Source of the DNA: Bradyrhizobium rifense
Lineage (GTDB): Bacteria > Pseudomonadota > Alphaproteobacteria > Rhizobiales > Xanthobacteraceae
Assembly (NCBI RefSeq): GCF_008123425.1
Contig: NZ_VSSS01000042.1
Coordinates: 125,360-189,359, forward strand
Direction of reading: 5' to 3'
Length of the DNA stretch: 64,000 nt
Of this stretch, positions 1-8,023 are shown piece after piece (the stretch's first letter is position 1; each line of letters begins with the position of its first letter). The notes under the pieces were generated by a model that saw only the letters and a list, made by a program, of their open reading frames with translations, searched no databases and was not told the DNA's origin. The position numbers and the translations under genes are program-made.

Positions 1-1520
1 GCGCGGTGGGCTGGAACAAAAAGGGCGACTACGCCCGGGTCATTGCCGATACCACCGAGGCGATCCGGCTCCAGCCGAGCCAGGCGGTCTACAACATGCG
101 GGGCTCGGCCTATTACGACAAGGGCGACTACGACATCGCGATCGCGGATTTCGACGATGCGCTGAAGCTCGGGCCGCCGAGCGGCATCATCTTCCACAAC
201 CGCGGCAATGCCTGGCGTGGCAAGGGCGACTACGCCAAGGCGATCGCCGATTACGACATGTCGATCAGGGCCGATCCGAAATCGGCGTTCTCGTTCCAGA
301 ACCGCGGCATCGCAAAGGAAGCGCTCGGCGACCTCGACGGCGCGCTCTCCGACATCAACCAGGCGATCCGGCTCGATCCGACACTGCCGCAGCCGCTGAT
401 CAACCGCACCGCGATCTGGCGCGCGAAGAACGATCTCGACCGGGCCATTGCCGACGGCTCTGAGGCCATCCGGCTCGCGAAGGACAAGCCGCCGGTCAAC
501 ATCATGACGCCGCCGAACAGTGTGCTGATCTCCGCCTACACCCACCGCGCGCTGGCCTATGAGGCCAAGGGCGACTACGCGCGTGCGAAAGACGACTACA
601 ACGCCACGCTCGCGATCGTGGCCTCGGACGCCGGCAGCAAGGCCAATCAGGCCACCGCAAAAGTGCGGCTATCGCTGGTGTCGGACGCCACCGCGCCGAT
701 CCCGCGCGATGCGCCCGCCCCGTCAGGACAACAGCAGACCACGCCCACACAGCAGCAGGCTAACGCCGCGCCTGCGCCCTCGCCTGCCCCCGCAACGCCC
801 GGCAGCCGCATGGCGCTCGTGATCGGCAACGGCGCCTATGCCCATGTGAAGGCACTGCCCAATCCGCCCAACGACGCGCGCGCCGTCGCCAAGAGCTTGC
901 GCGACATCGGCTTCATCGTGTCGGAGGGCGTCGACCTCGACCGCGCGGCGATGCAGAAGATGACGCGCGAGTTTTTGCGTGATGCGGCACGAGCGCAGGT
1001 CGCACTCGTCTACTATGCCGGTCACGGCGTGCAGGTGGACGGCCGCAACTACCTCATTCCCGTCGATGTCGAGCTCAAGCCGGGCACTGGCATGACCGAG
1101 GCGATGATCGACATGGACACGATCATGGCCGGCCTCGACGACCAGGTTCGTACCAACATCCTGATCTTCGATGCCTGCCGCAACAATCCGATGGCGCAGC
1201 AGGTCGCGAGCGTCGGCAGCAGTCGCGGCATCGAGGGCGCGCCGGGCCTCGCAGCTCCGTCGAGCCTCGGGGCCGGCGCGACGTTAGGGGCCGGCACGCT
1301 GATCGCATTCGCGACCGCACCGGGCCAGGTGGCGCTCGACGGCGAAGGCGCCAATTCGCCCTTCTCCGCGGCGCTGTCCCGCCATCTCGGCACGCCGGGG
1401 CTGGAGGTGCAGCAGATGCTGACGCGGGTGCGGGCCGAGGTGGTTTCGGGCACGAAGAACAAGCAGGTGCCGTGGTCGAATTCGTCGCTGCTGGGCGAGG
1501 TCTATCTGGCGGAGAAGTGA
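1..1520 (+). CDS. TPR-repeat caspase-like (peptidase C14) protein, 5' partial
   Basis: The reading frame is open to the window edge, so the N-terminus is missing; 504 residues are visible from an internal GTG at 6. Residues 1 to about 220 are tetratricopeptide repeats with recurring GDY/A-I-AD-D patterns. A Pro/Ala/Gln-rich linker (about 230-265) leads to a caspase-fold domain that begins RMALVIGNGAY. The catalytic dyad is visible: His340 in YYAGHG and Cys391 in DACRNNP. The family (metacaspase/paracaspase-like C14) comprises cysteine proteases, and the TPR part probably binds partners. No signal peptide can be judged because the start is lost. The substrate is unknown. The next gene starts 136 bases downstream, so co-transcription is possible but not shown. 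Confidence 0.88.
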   Translation, partial: AVGWNKKGDYARVIADTTEAIRLQPSQAVYNMRGSAYYDKGDYDIAIADFDDALKLGPPSGIIFHNRGNAWRGKGDYAKAIADYDMSIRADPKSAFSFQNRGIAKEALGDLDGALSDINQAIRLDPTLPQPLINRTAIWRAKNDLDRAIADGSEAIRLAKDKPPVNIMTPPNSVLISAYTHRALAYEAKGDYARAKDDYNATLAIVASDAGSKANQATAKVRLSLVSDATAPIPRDAPAPSGQQQTTPTQQQANAAPAPSPAPATPGSRMALVIGNGAYAHVKALPNPPNDARAVAKSLRDIGFIVSEGVDLDRAAMQKMTREFLRDAARAQVALVYYAGHGVQVDGRNYLIPVDVELKPGTGMTEAMIDMDTIMAGLDDQVRTNILIFDACRNNPMAQQVASVGSSRGIEGAPGLAAPSSLGAGATLGAGTLIAFATAPGQVALDGEGANSPFSAALSRHLGTPGLEVQQMLTRVRAEVVSGTKNKQVPWSNSSLLGEVYLAEK

Positions 1521-1656
1521 GGAAGCCGGCGCACCGCACGCCGACGCGCCAAAATTGCAACAGCTCACGAGATAGTCGAACGCAACCTGCGGCTGCTCTA
1601 TTCTGTCGCATATCGTTATCTTACAGTGCAAACAACGCCGATTATCGGTAGGTTGG

Positions 1657-2601
1657 ATGCTGGGGGATAGCGTGAGGAAATTCGTTGCCGCCGTCGGCGT
1701 GATCCTGCTTGTCATTTTGGGCACGCAGTCTTGCTTTTCCCAGGGGGCTCCTTCCAGCGAAGCGGCCCGCAAGGCGGAGCTGGCTGCCGCGTGGCAAGCT
1801 GCCGGAAATGCCGGCACCGCCGGTCCCGCAGACCTTCCGTTGATCGACCAGGCGACGCTGAAACTGCCGGCCGGAGACTTCTTCCTGCCGAAGGCAGAGG
1901 GCATGCGGGTGATGCGCGCGCTCGGCAATACGGTTCACGATCCGAATTTCGTCGGTCTCGTGCTTGGCACAAGGCAGAACGACCGCTGGCTGGTCGTGAT
2001 CACCTATATCAAAGAAGGCTACATCAAGGATGACGCCGCCAAGGACTGGAACGCCGACGACCTCCTGAAGAATCTCAAGGAGGGTGTCGACGAATCCAAC
2101 AAGGATCGCGCCGCCCGCGGATTCCCCGAGATGGAAGTGATCGGCTGGATCGAGTCGCCGAACTATGATGCCGCATCCCATCGTCTGGTATGGTCGGTGC
2201 TCGGCAAGGACAAGGGCGCGCCAGACGATGTCCGCAAGGACGTCAATTACAACACCTATGCTTTGGGGCGCGAAGGCTATTTCAGCCTGAACCTGCTGTC
2301 GGACTCGACCAGGATCGCAACCGACAAGTCCGCCGCCCATGAGTTGTTGGCCAACCTCACCTATCAATCCGACAAGCGCTACGAGGACTTCAACGCGTCG
2401 ACCGATCGGATCGCCGAATACGGGCTGCTCGCGCTGGTCGGCGGTGTCGCGGCCAAAAAGCTCGGCCTGTTCGCCCTGGCGCTCGCCTTCGTGCTCAAAT
2501 TCGCCAAAGTCATCTTCGTCGGTGCGGCCGTGTTCGGCACAGGCGTGGTGAAATTCTTCCGCCGCAAGCCGCGCGACGATTCCGCCGGCGGCGCCGCATG
2601 A
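1657..2601 (+). CDS. DUF2167-family membrane protein
   Basis: 314 residues. An N-terminal hydrophobic stretch (about 8-24) ending near a Cys-Phe-Ser looks like a signal peptide or anchor. The middle carries the pattern typical of DUF2167 proteins (LPAGDFFLPKAEG and the block that follows). The C-terminus has hydrophobic helices (about 249-300) and a short basic tail. ATG at 1657 is used; GTG at 1672 is an alternative. The stop overlaps the next start by four bases (ATGA), so it is translationally coupled to the site-2 protease gene. Function is unknown; the coupling suggests the two proteins act together at the membrane, which is inference. Family assignment is from memory of the domain pattern. 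Confidence 0.85.
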   Translation: MLGDSVRKFVAAVGVILLVILGTQSCFSQGAPSSEAARKAELAAAWQAAGNAGTAGPADLPLIDQATLKLPAGDFFLPKAEGMRVMRALGNTVHDPNFVGLVLGTRQNDRWLVVITYIKEGYIKDDAAKDWNADDLLKNLKEGVDESNKDRAARGFPEMEVIGWIESPNYDAASHRLVWSVLGKDKGAPDDVRKDVNYNTYALGREGYFSLNLLSDSTRIATDKSAAHELLANLTYQSDKRYEDFNASTDRIAEYGLLALVGGVAAKKLGLFALALAFVLKFAKVIFVGAAVFGTGVVKFFRRKPRDDSAGGAA

Positions 2602-3323
2602 AGACTCTTTTCCTGTTGCTGTTCTCCGGACTGAAATGGGGAAAGCTCGCCACCAGCGGCGGCAGCATGCTGCTATCGCTGGCGGTCTATGCGTCGATAT
2701 GGGGCTGGCGTTATGCGGCGGGCTTCATTGCGCTGCTGTTCGCACACGAAATGGGCCACTACGTCGCGGCACGCCAGCGCGGCCTCGACGTAGGCGCGCC
2801 GGCCTTCATTCCGTTCGTCGGCGCATGGATTGCATTGAAGGACAAGCCGGTCGACGTGGAGACGGAAGCCTATATCGCAATTGCAGGCCCGGTTGTCGGG
2901 ACGGTCGCGGCGCTCGCGGTGTACCTGTGGGCGAGATCGGAAGACAGCGGGCTCTTGCTCGCGATCTCCTACGCCGGGCTGTTCCTCAATCTGTTCAACC
3001 TGCTACCGATCTCGCCGCTCGACGGCGGCCGGGTGACGGCTGTCCTCAGCCCGCGGATCTGGTTCGCCGGCGTGCCGATCCTCGTCGCGCTGACGCTATA
3101 CCGGCCAAGCCCGATGCTGCTCATCGTTGCGATCCTGGCGGCCCCGCAACTGATTAGCGCGTGGCGATACGATCCGAACGCGCCCGAGAACGTCGCCTAT
3201 TACGGCGTGCCGCTCCAGACCAAGCTCGAATATGGCGGCGCGTATCTTGCGCTCGCAGCCCTGCTCGCGGTCATGACCTATGATGTCCACGAGATGATGG
3301 GGCCCATGATGCGAACGGGATAG
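2598..3323 (+). CDS. site-2 protease family (M50) intramembrane metalloprotease
   Basis: 241 residues with several membrane segments. The zinc motif HEMGH is at residues 50-54 inside a hydrophobic segment, and the second motif SPLDGGR supplies the third ligand (Asp142) in another. Both signatures of M50 proteases are therefore intact. No PDZ or CBS domain is seen, so this is a minimal core enzyme. Its start overlaps the DUF2167 stop by four bases. M50 proteases cut membrane-bound substrates such as anti-sigma factors; no such partner gene is nearby, so the substrate could be the coupled DUF2167 protein or something elsewhere. The gene is convergent with the MetE-like gene, with 63 bases between stops and no clear terminator. 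Confidence 0.9.
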   Translation: MKTLFLLLFSGLKWGKLATSGGSMLLSLAVYASIWGWRYAAGFIALLFAHEMGHYVAARQRGLDVGAPAFIPFVGAWIALKDKPVDVETEAYIAIAGPVVGTVAALAVYLWARSEDSGLLLAISYAGLFLNLFNLLPISPLDGGRVTAVLSPRIWFAGVPILVALTLYRPSPMLLIVAILAAPQLISAWRYDPNAPENVAYYGVPLQTKLEYGGAYLALAALLAVMTYDVHEMMGPMMRTG

Positions 3324-3386
3324 CTGACGACACCGAGAATGTGGCGCCAGCTACTCGTCAATCCTACGGCAGACCGCGCTGGGCTA

Positions 3387-4502
3387 CTACCCCCACACTT
3401 CCTTTGCGATCTCGACCGCAAGGCTGAGCTTGGCCCACTGCTCCTCCTCGGAGAGGATGTTGCCCTCCTCCGTCGAGGCAAAGCCGCACTGCGGCGAGAG
3501 CGCGAGCTGCTCCAGCGGGGCGAACTTGGAGGCTTCCTCGAGACGACGCTTGATGTCGTCCTTCTTCTCGAGCTCACCGAACTTCGAGGTGATGACGCCG
3601 ACCACGACGACCTTGTTGCCCTTGGGCAGGAAGCGCAGCGGCTCGAACCCGCCGGCGCGGTCAGAGTCGTATTCCAGGAAGTAGCCGTCGTAATTGGTGC
3701 CGGCCAGCATGGTCTCGGCCACCGGCTCGTAGCCCCCCGAAGAAATCCAGGTCGAGCGGAAATTGCCGCGACAGACATGCGTGGTCACCACCATGTCGGC
3801 AGGTTTCCCGGCCAGTGCGTAGTTGATGATGCGCGCGTAGATCTGCTGGAGGCCTTCCGGATTGTCGCCGCGCTCGCGCGCCTTCTGCAATTCGTCCGGC
3901 GAGCAGAGATAGGCCCACACGGTATCGTCGAACTGGAGATAGCGGCAGCCGGCGTCGTAGAACGCCTTGACGGCCTTGCGGTAGGTCTTGCCGAGATCCT
4001 CGTAGAAGGCGTCGAGATCCGGATAGACGTCCTTGGAAATCGCTTTGCGGCCGCCACGGAAGTGCAGCACGGCGGGCGAGGGGATCGTCATCTTGGCGGT
4101 GACGTGGGCCTGGTCGGCGGACTTCTTCAGGAAGCGGAAGTGATCCAGCATCGGGTGGTTGTCGGGGAAGTCGAGCTTGTCGATCACCCGGACCGCGTCA
4201 TGCCGCGTCTCGACGCCTGCGAACTGGATGCCCGTGTCGGGGTGAAACATTTCGCAGCCCGTGAGCTTGGCCAGGAAGTCGAAATGCCACCAGGAGCGGC
4301 GGAATTCGCCGTCGGTCGCGAGCTTCAGACCGACCGAGGCCTGCTTGTGCACGACCTTCTCGATCTCCATGTCCTCGATCTTGCGCAGATCGTCGGCCGA
4401 GATCTCGCCCTTCTCCAGTCGGCTGCGGGCTTCCTTGATCTTGGCGGGGCGCAGGAGGCTGCCGACCTCGTCGGCGCGGAAGGGGGCTTTGGTTCGCTGC
4501 AT
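3387..4502 (-). CDS. cobalamin-independent methionine synthase C-terminal-like methyltransferase
   Basis: 371 residues matching the MetE catalytic half (UROD/MetE-like barrel) without the N-terminal MetE domain, as in YxjG/YxjH-type proteins. Zinc-ligand positions are visible: His242 and Cys244 in THVCRGN, Glu277 in YFLEYDS and Cys339 in SPQCGF. The enzyme probably moves a methyl group to a thiol, perhaps homocysteine; the methyl donor cannot be read from sequence. It starts with ATG and follows livF of the first Liv-type operon in the same direction after 80 bases that contain a hairpin. This placement suggests it acts on something the transporter brings in (inference). Confidence 0.85.
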   Translation of the reverse strand: MQRTKAPFRADEVGSLLRPAKIKEARSRLEKGEISADDLRKIEDMEIEKVVHKQASVGLKLATDGEFRRSWWHFDFLAKLTGCEMFHPDTGIQFAGVETRHDAVRVIDKLDFPDNHPMLDHFRFLKKSADQAHVTAKMTIPSPAVLHFRGGRKAISKDVYPDLDAFYEDLGKTYRKAVKAFYDAGCRYLQFDDTVWAYLCSPDELQKARERGDNPEGLQQIYARIINYALAGKPADMVVTTHVCRGNFRSTWISSGGYEPVAETMLAGTNYDGYFLEYDSDRAGGFEPLRFLPKGNKVVVVGVITSKFGELEKKDDIKRRLEEASKFAPLEQLALSPQCGFASTEEGNILSEEEQWAKLSLAVEIAKEVWG

Positions 4503-4534
4503 TCTTGAACTCCCGAGAATTTTCTATAGCGATT

Positions 4535-4581
4535 TCAAGCGAAGTGGGCACCGGTTCGCGTTAAGAAAACGCGTCAAACAA
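4535..4581. repeat. dispersed Rhizobiales-type intergenic repeat with hairpin
   Basis: The gap between livF and the MetE-like gene holds a short motif (GGCACCGGTTCGCGT, then AAACGCGTCAAA) that I remember as common between genes in Bradyrhizobium. Inside it GCGTT (4558-4562) pairs with AACGC (4568-4572) around a five-base loop. No U-run follows, so it is not a clear intrinsic terminator. The multi-copy nature is recollection, not tested here. Confidence 0.45.
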
Positions 4582-4582
4582 C

Positions 4583-5299
4583 CTAGTGGGCCGCCGCCCC
4601 TGCGACGCCGAGGTGGCGCTCCAGGACCGACGGGTCGGCCTTCAGCGCGGCGCTCGGGGCGTCGTGGACGATCGTTCCGCGCTCCAATATCACAACGCGG
4701 TCGGCAAGCCCGAGAATCTTTTGGGCATTCTGCTCGACGATGATCGAGCAGATGCCGCCGGCCCGAGTGATGGTGCCGATCGCCTTCAGAAGCTCCTCGA
4801 CGATGATGGGGGCCAGGCCCTCGGTCGGCTCGTCCAGCAGCAGGACCTTTGGGTTGAGGGTCAGCGCACGGCCGATCGCCAGCATCTGCTGCTCGCCGCC
4901 GGAGAGCTGGTTGCCGAAATTGCTCCGCCGCTCCTTCAGCCGCGGAAACATCTCGTAGACCTTCTCGACGGTCCAGGGACCGGGCTGCGCCACCGCGGTC
5001 ATGTTCTCCTCCACCGTCAGCGAGCGGAAGATGTTGCGCTCCTGCGGCACCCAGCCAATGCCGGCGCGCGCCCGCTGGTCCGGCCGCATGGTCGTGACGT
5101 CGGTGCCGCCGAGGGTGACGTTGCCGGAGAAACGGCGGGTGACGCCGACGATGGAGTTGATCAGCGTGGTCTTGCCGGTGCCGTTACGCCCGAGCAGCGC
5201 CAGCACCTGCCCCTCGGCAAGGCGCAGCGACATGTTGGGCAGCACCACGGCTTCGCCATAGCCGGCGCGAAGTGAATCGATTGCGAGCAGGTCAGACAT
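4583..5299 (-). CDS. livF: Liv-type ABC transporter ATP-binding protein LivF
   Basis: 238 residues. Walker A GRNGTGKTT is at about 37-45, the signature LSGGEQQ at about 132-138, and Walker B KVLLLDEP at about 151-158, followed by the LivF-typical TEGLAP. This is one of two cytoplasmic ATPases that power the branched-chain or hydrophobic amino-acid (HAAT) importer. The start overlaps the end of the upstream livG gene by eight bases, so the two are translated together. It is the fifth gene of the operon livK-H-M-G-F. The substrate could be a branched-chain amino acid, an amide or an aromatic acid; the family alone does not decide. Confidence 0.93.
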   Translation of the reverse strand: MSDLLAIDSLRAGYGEAVVLPNMSLRLAEGQVLALLGRNGTGKTTLINSIVGVTRRFSGNVTLGGTDVTTMRPDQRARAGIGWVPQERNIFRSLTVEENMTAVAQPGPWTVEKVYEMFPRLKERRSNFGNQLSGGEQQMLAIGRALTLNPKVLLLDEPTEGLAPIIVEELLKAIGTITRAGGICSIIVEQNAQKILGLADRVVILERGTIVHDAPSAALKADPSVLERHLGVAGAAAH

Positions 5300-6047
5300 T
5301 GACCGCCTCCTCGCCGAGATAGACTGCCTTCACCTGCGGATCGCGCGCGACCTGGTCGGGCGGGCCTTCGGTCAGCAGCGCGCCGGAAACCAGCACCGAG
5401 ATGCGGTCTGCGAAGGAGAACACGAGATCCATGTCGTGCTCGATCAGCAGCACGGTGACGTCGCGCGGCAGGCTACCTACGACCGCGAGAATGTCGTGGC
5501 GCTCGCTCTCCGGCACGCCGGCGGCGGGCTCGTCAAGCAGCAGCACGCGCGGCTTGGCGGCGATCGCGACCGCGATCTCAAGCAGGCGCTGCTTGCCGTA
5601 AGGCAGCGTCACCGTCTCTTCGTTCATGACGTCGAGCAAATGGAAGCGCGTCAGGAGATCGGCGATCTCGTCATTGACGTCGTTGCGCGTGCCCATCCGC
5701 CGCCACCAGTCGCCGCCATGGCCGAGGCGTTCGGACACGGCAAGGCCGATGGTCTCGAGCGGCGTGAGATCAGGATAGAGCTGATTGATCTGGAAGGTGC
5801 GCGACAGGCCGCGCAGCACGCGCTTGTGGACAGGCAGATCGGTGATGTCCTGGCCTTCGAGCAGGATACGGCCCGAGTTCGGCTTGAGCACGCCGGTGAG
5901 CTGGTTGATCACCGTGGTCTTTCCCGCGCCGTTCGGACCGATCAGCGCATGGCGGGCGCCCTGCTCGATCTTCAGCGACAGATCGCGGGTGACGCGCAGG
6001 CCGCCGAACTGCTTTTCAAGATTCTGGGTTTCGAGCGCGATGGTCAT
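5292..6047 (-). CDS. livG: Liv-type ABC transporter ATP-binding protein LivG
   Basis: 251 residues from ATG at 6047, chosen because it overlaps the livM stop as ATGA and because the homologous region begins with MTIALETQNL; the longer open frame upstream is a shadow of livM. Walker A is GPNGAGKTT, the signature is the LivG-type LPYGKQR in place of LSGGQ, and Walker B is VLLLDEPAAG with the His-switch HD in LIEHDMD. It partners LivF in the same importer. Its end overlaps livF by eight bases. Confidence 0.92.
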   Translation of the reverse strand: MTIALETQNLEKQFGGLRVTRDLSLKIEQGARHALIGPNGAGKTTVINQLTGVLKPNSGRILLEGQDITDLPVHKRVLRGLSRTFQINQLYPDLTPLETIGLAVSERLGHGGDWWRRMGTRNDVNDEIADLLTRFHLLDVMNEETVTLPYGKQRLLEIAVAIAAKPRVLLLDEPAAGVPESERHDILAVVGSLPRDVTVLLIEHDMDLVFSFADRISVLVSGALLTEGPPDQVARDPQVKAVYLGEEAVNV

Positions 6048-7072
6048 GCGTCGCTCTCCGGCGCGGCGACGACGGCCTTGCGTCCGGCGACCTGCTTGAT
6101 GACCAGGTTCGGCACATACAGCACCCAACGAAGCAGGCGCTGACGGCCAACCAGCACGATCACGACCAGCACGAGGCCGATCCAGAACTGCCAATATTGC
6201 GGGGTGATGGTGGAGAACACTTCCTGGAGGATGCGGAAGATCACCGCGCCGATCAGCCCGCCATAGAGATAGCCGGTGCCGCCGATGACGAGCACCAGCA
6301 TCAGATCGGCGGAGCGGTCGAAGGCGAACACATCGAGCGAGGCGATCGCGGTGGTCTGGGTGAACAGCGCGCCTGCGATGCCTGCATAGAACGCCGCGAG
6401 CGTATAGATCGCGATCAGGCGGCGGTTGACGGGGATACCAATGGCAGCAGCGCGGAGCGGATTGTTCTTGATCGCGCGCAGCGAGAGGCCAAACGGCGAA
6501 TGCACGATGCGGCGGGCGAGAAGGAACAGCACGAACAGCACCGTCAGCGAATAGAAGAAGCCGGCCTTGCCGAACATGTCGAACGGGATTTCGCCGAGGA
6601 TCGGCTGCATCTCGATACCCTGCAGGCCGTCGGTGCCACCAGTGATGTTGGAGAAGCGCTCGGCGAGCGCCTCCAGCAGCAGCGCGATGCCGAGCGTCAC
6701 CATCAGCCGGGTCAGGTCGACGCCGCGGATTACCAGGAAGCTGGTGGCGAAGCCGAGCACCATCGCGGCCAAGCCCGCGGCAATCAGCGCCAGCACCGGC
6801 TCGTTGATGATGCCGTGCAGCGCCAAAAGCCCCGCGGCATAGGCGCCGACGCCGAAGAACGCGGCGTGGCCGAGCGAGACGATGCCGGCATAGCCGAGGA
6901 TGAGATCGAGCGACATTGCAAACAGCGCCAGCCGCAGAATGTCGGTCATGATCAAATAGCGCGTGGGAAACAGAAAGCCGCAAGCCAGCACGACGAGCCA
7001 GAAGGCGGCCTCGCCATAGTGCCAGCGCGCCTGCCGCTGGGCATGATAACCGACGTCGGAAGAAGCGGTCAT
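6044..7072 (-). CDS. livM: Liv-type ABC transporter permease LivM
   Basis: 342 residues starting at ATG 7072 (MTASSDVGYH); the open frame extends upstream to 7360 but that part is antisense shadow of livH coding. There are eight to ten hydrophobic segments, with the family pattern DLILGYAGIVSLGHAAFFG near residues 55-75 and the cytoplasmic loop LRAIKNNPLRAAAIGIP that contacts the ATPase. This is the inner-membrane permease subunit, pairing with LivH. It sits eight bases after livH and overlaps livG by four bases. Confidence 0.92.
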   Translation of the reverse strand: MTASSDVGYHAQRQARWHYGEAAFWLVVLACGFLFPTRYLIMTDILRLALFAMSLDLILGYAGIVSLGHAAFFGVGAYAAGLLALHGIINEPVLALIAAGLAAMVLGFATSFLVIRGVDLTRLMVTLGIALLLEALAERFSNITGGTDGLQGIEMQPILGEIPFDMFGKAGFFYSLTVLFVLFLLARRIVHSPFGLSLRAIKNNPLRAAAIGIPVNRRLIAIYTLAAFYAGIAGALFTQTTAIASLDVFAFDRSADLMLVLVIGGTGYLYGGLIGAVIFRILQEVFSTITPQYWQFWIGLVLVVIVLVGRQRLLRWVLYVPNLVIKQVAGRKAVVAAPESDA

Positions 7073-7080
7073 CGGCAAAC

Positions 7081-7950
7081 TCAACGCGCGGCCGTGCGGC
7101 CGAACAGGCCGTTCGGGCGCCAGATCAGGATCACGATCATCATGGTGTAAATTACGAAGGGGCCCATCTTCGGCACGTAGTATTTGCCGGCGACATCGCC
7201 GATGCCGAGCAGGAGCGAGGCCAAAAACGGTCCGGTGATCGAGGACGAGCCACCGACGGTGACCACGATCAGGAAGTAGATCATGAATTTCAGCGGGAAA
7301 TACGGATCGAGGCCGAGGATCTCGGCGCTCAGCGCACCACCGAGGCCTGCAAGTCCACATCCAAAAGCAAAGGTGAAGGCGAACACCTGCGGCACGTTGA
7401 TGCCGAGGCCGCTCGCGGCACGGGGATCATCGACGGCGGCACGAAGGCGGCTGCCGAAGCGGGTCTTGGCCAGCACCATCTGGAGGCCGATGGTGAGCAG
7501 GCCGCAGATCACGATGATCATCAGCCGGTAGCGGCCGATGCCGACGCCGAACAGGTCGAACTGGCCCTGCAGCGCGGCCGGCAGATTGATGAAGACGCGC
7601 GACGAGCCCTGGATATAGTCGACAGCCGCGACCGACATGAACGTCAGTCCGATCGTGAACAGCACCTGGTCGAGATGACTGCGGGCGTAAAGATGGCGAT
7701 AGAGCAGGCGCTCGAGCACGATGCCGATCGCTGCTGCGGAGACGAAGGCGAGCGGCAGCGCGGCGAAGAACGGCCACCCCATCCTGTTGACCAGCACCAT
7801 GCAGACATAGCCGCCGGCCATGGCGAAGGCGCCATGGGCGAGGTTGACGAAGTTCATCAGGCCAAGCGTAACCGCGAGCCCGCAGGCCAGCACGAACAGC
7901 AGCATGCCGTAGGCGACGCCATCGAACAGGTTGGTGAGGATTGAGGTCAT
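7081..7950 (-). CDS. livH: Liv-type ABC transporter permease LivH
   Basis: 289 residues, nearly all hydrophobic, with the LivH signature GLMNFVNLAHGAFAMAGGY near residues 29-47 and the ATPase-contact loop RAAVDDPRAASGLGINV. It forms the membrane channel with LivM. It starts at ATG 7950 and is separated from the binding-protein gene by 73 bases that contain a REP-like hairpin. That arrangement often lets the binding protein be made in excess of the membrane parts. Confidence 0.92.
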   Translation of the reverse strand: MTSILTNLFDGVAYGMLLFVLACGLAVTLGLMNFVNLAHGAFAMAGGYVCMVLVNRMGWPFFAALPLAFVSAAAIGIVLERLLYRHLYARSHLDQVLFTIGLTFMSVAAVDYIQGSSRVFINLPAALQGQFDLFGVGIGRYRLMIIVICGLLTIGLQMVLAKTRFGSRLRAAVDDPRAASGLGINVPQVFAFTFAFGCGLAGLGGALSAEILGLDPYFPLKFMIYFLIVVTVGGSSSITGPFLASLLLGIGDVAGKYYVPKMGPFVIYTMMIVILIWRPNGLFGRTAAR

Positions 7951-7971
7951 CGTCTCAGCTTGGAGTTAGTC

Positions 7972-8010
7972 GTCATGGCCGGAGCGCGCGAAAGCGCGCC
8001 CCGGGATGAC
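7972..8010. repeat. REP-like palindrome with GAAA-loop hairpin
   Basis: Between the binding-protein gene and livH. Outer arms GTCAT and ATGAC flank an inner perfect stem: GCGCGC (7984-7989) and GCGCGC (7994-7999) around a GAAA loop as read on the plus strand. GTCAT...ATGAC framed palindromes are, from memory, common intergenic repeats in Bradyrhizobium. In the livK-H transcript it would fold just after the livK stop and could shield that message from 3' decay. Confidence 0.6.
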
Positions 8011-8023
8011 GCGCTTTCGCGGA

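Noticed and set aside
3339..4508. Plus-strand frame of 389 codons over the MetE-like gene
   Set aside because: The minus strand carries the zinc-ligand motifs; this is the mirror frame.
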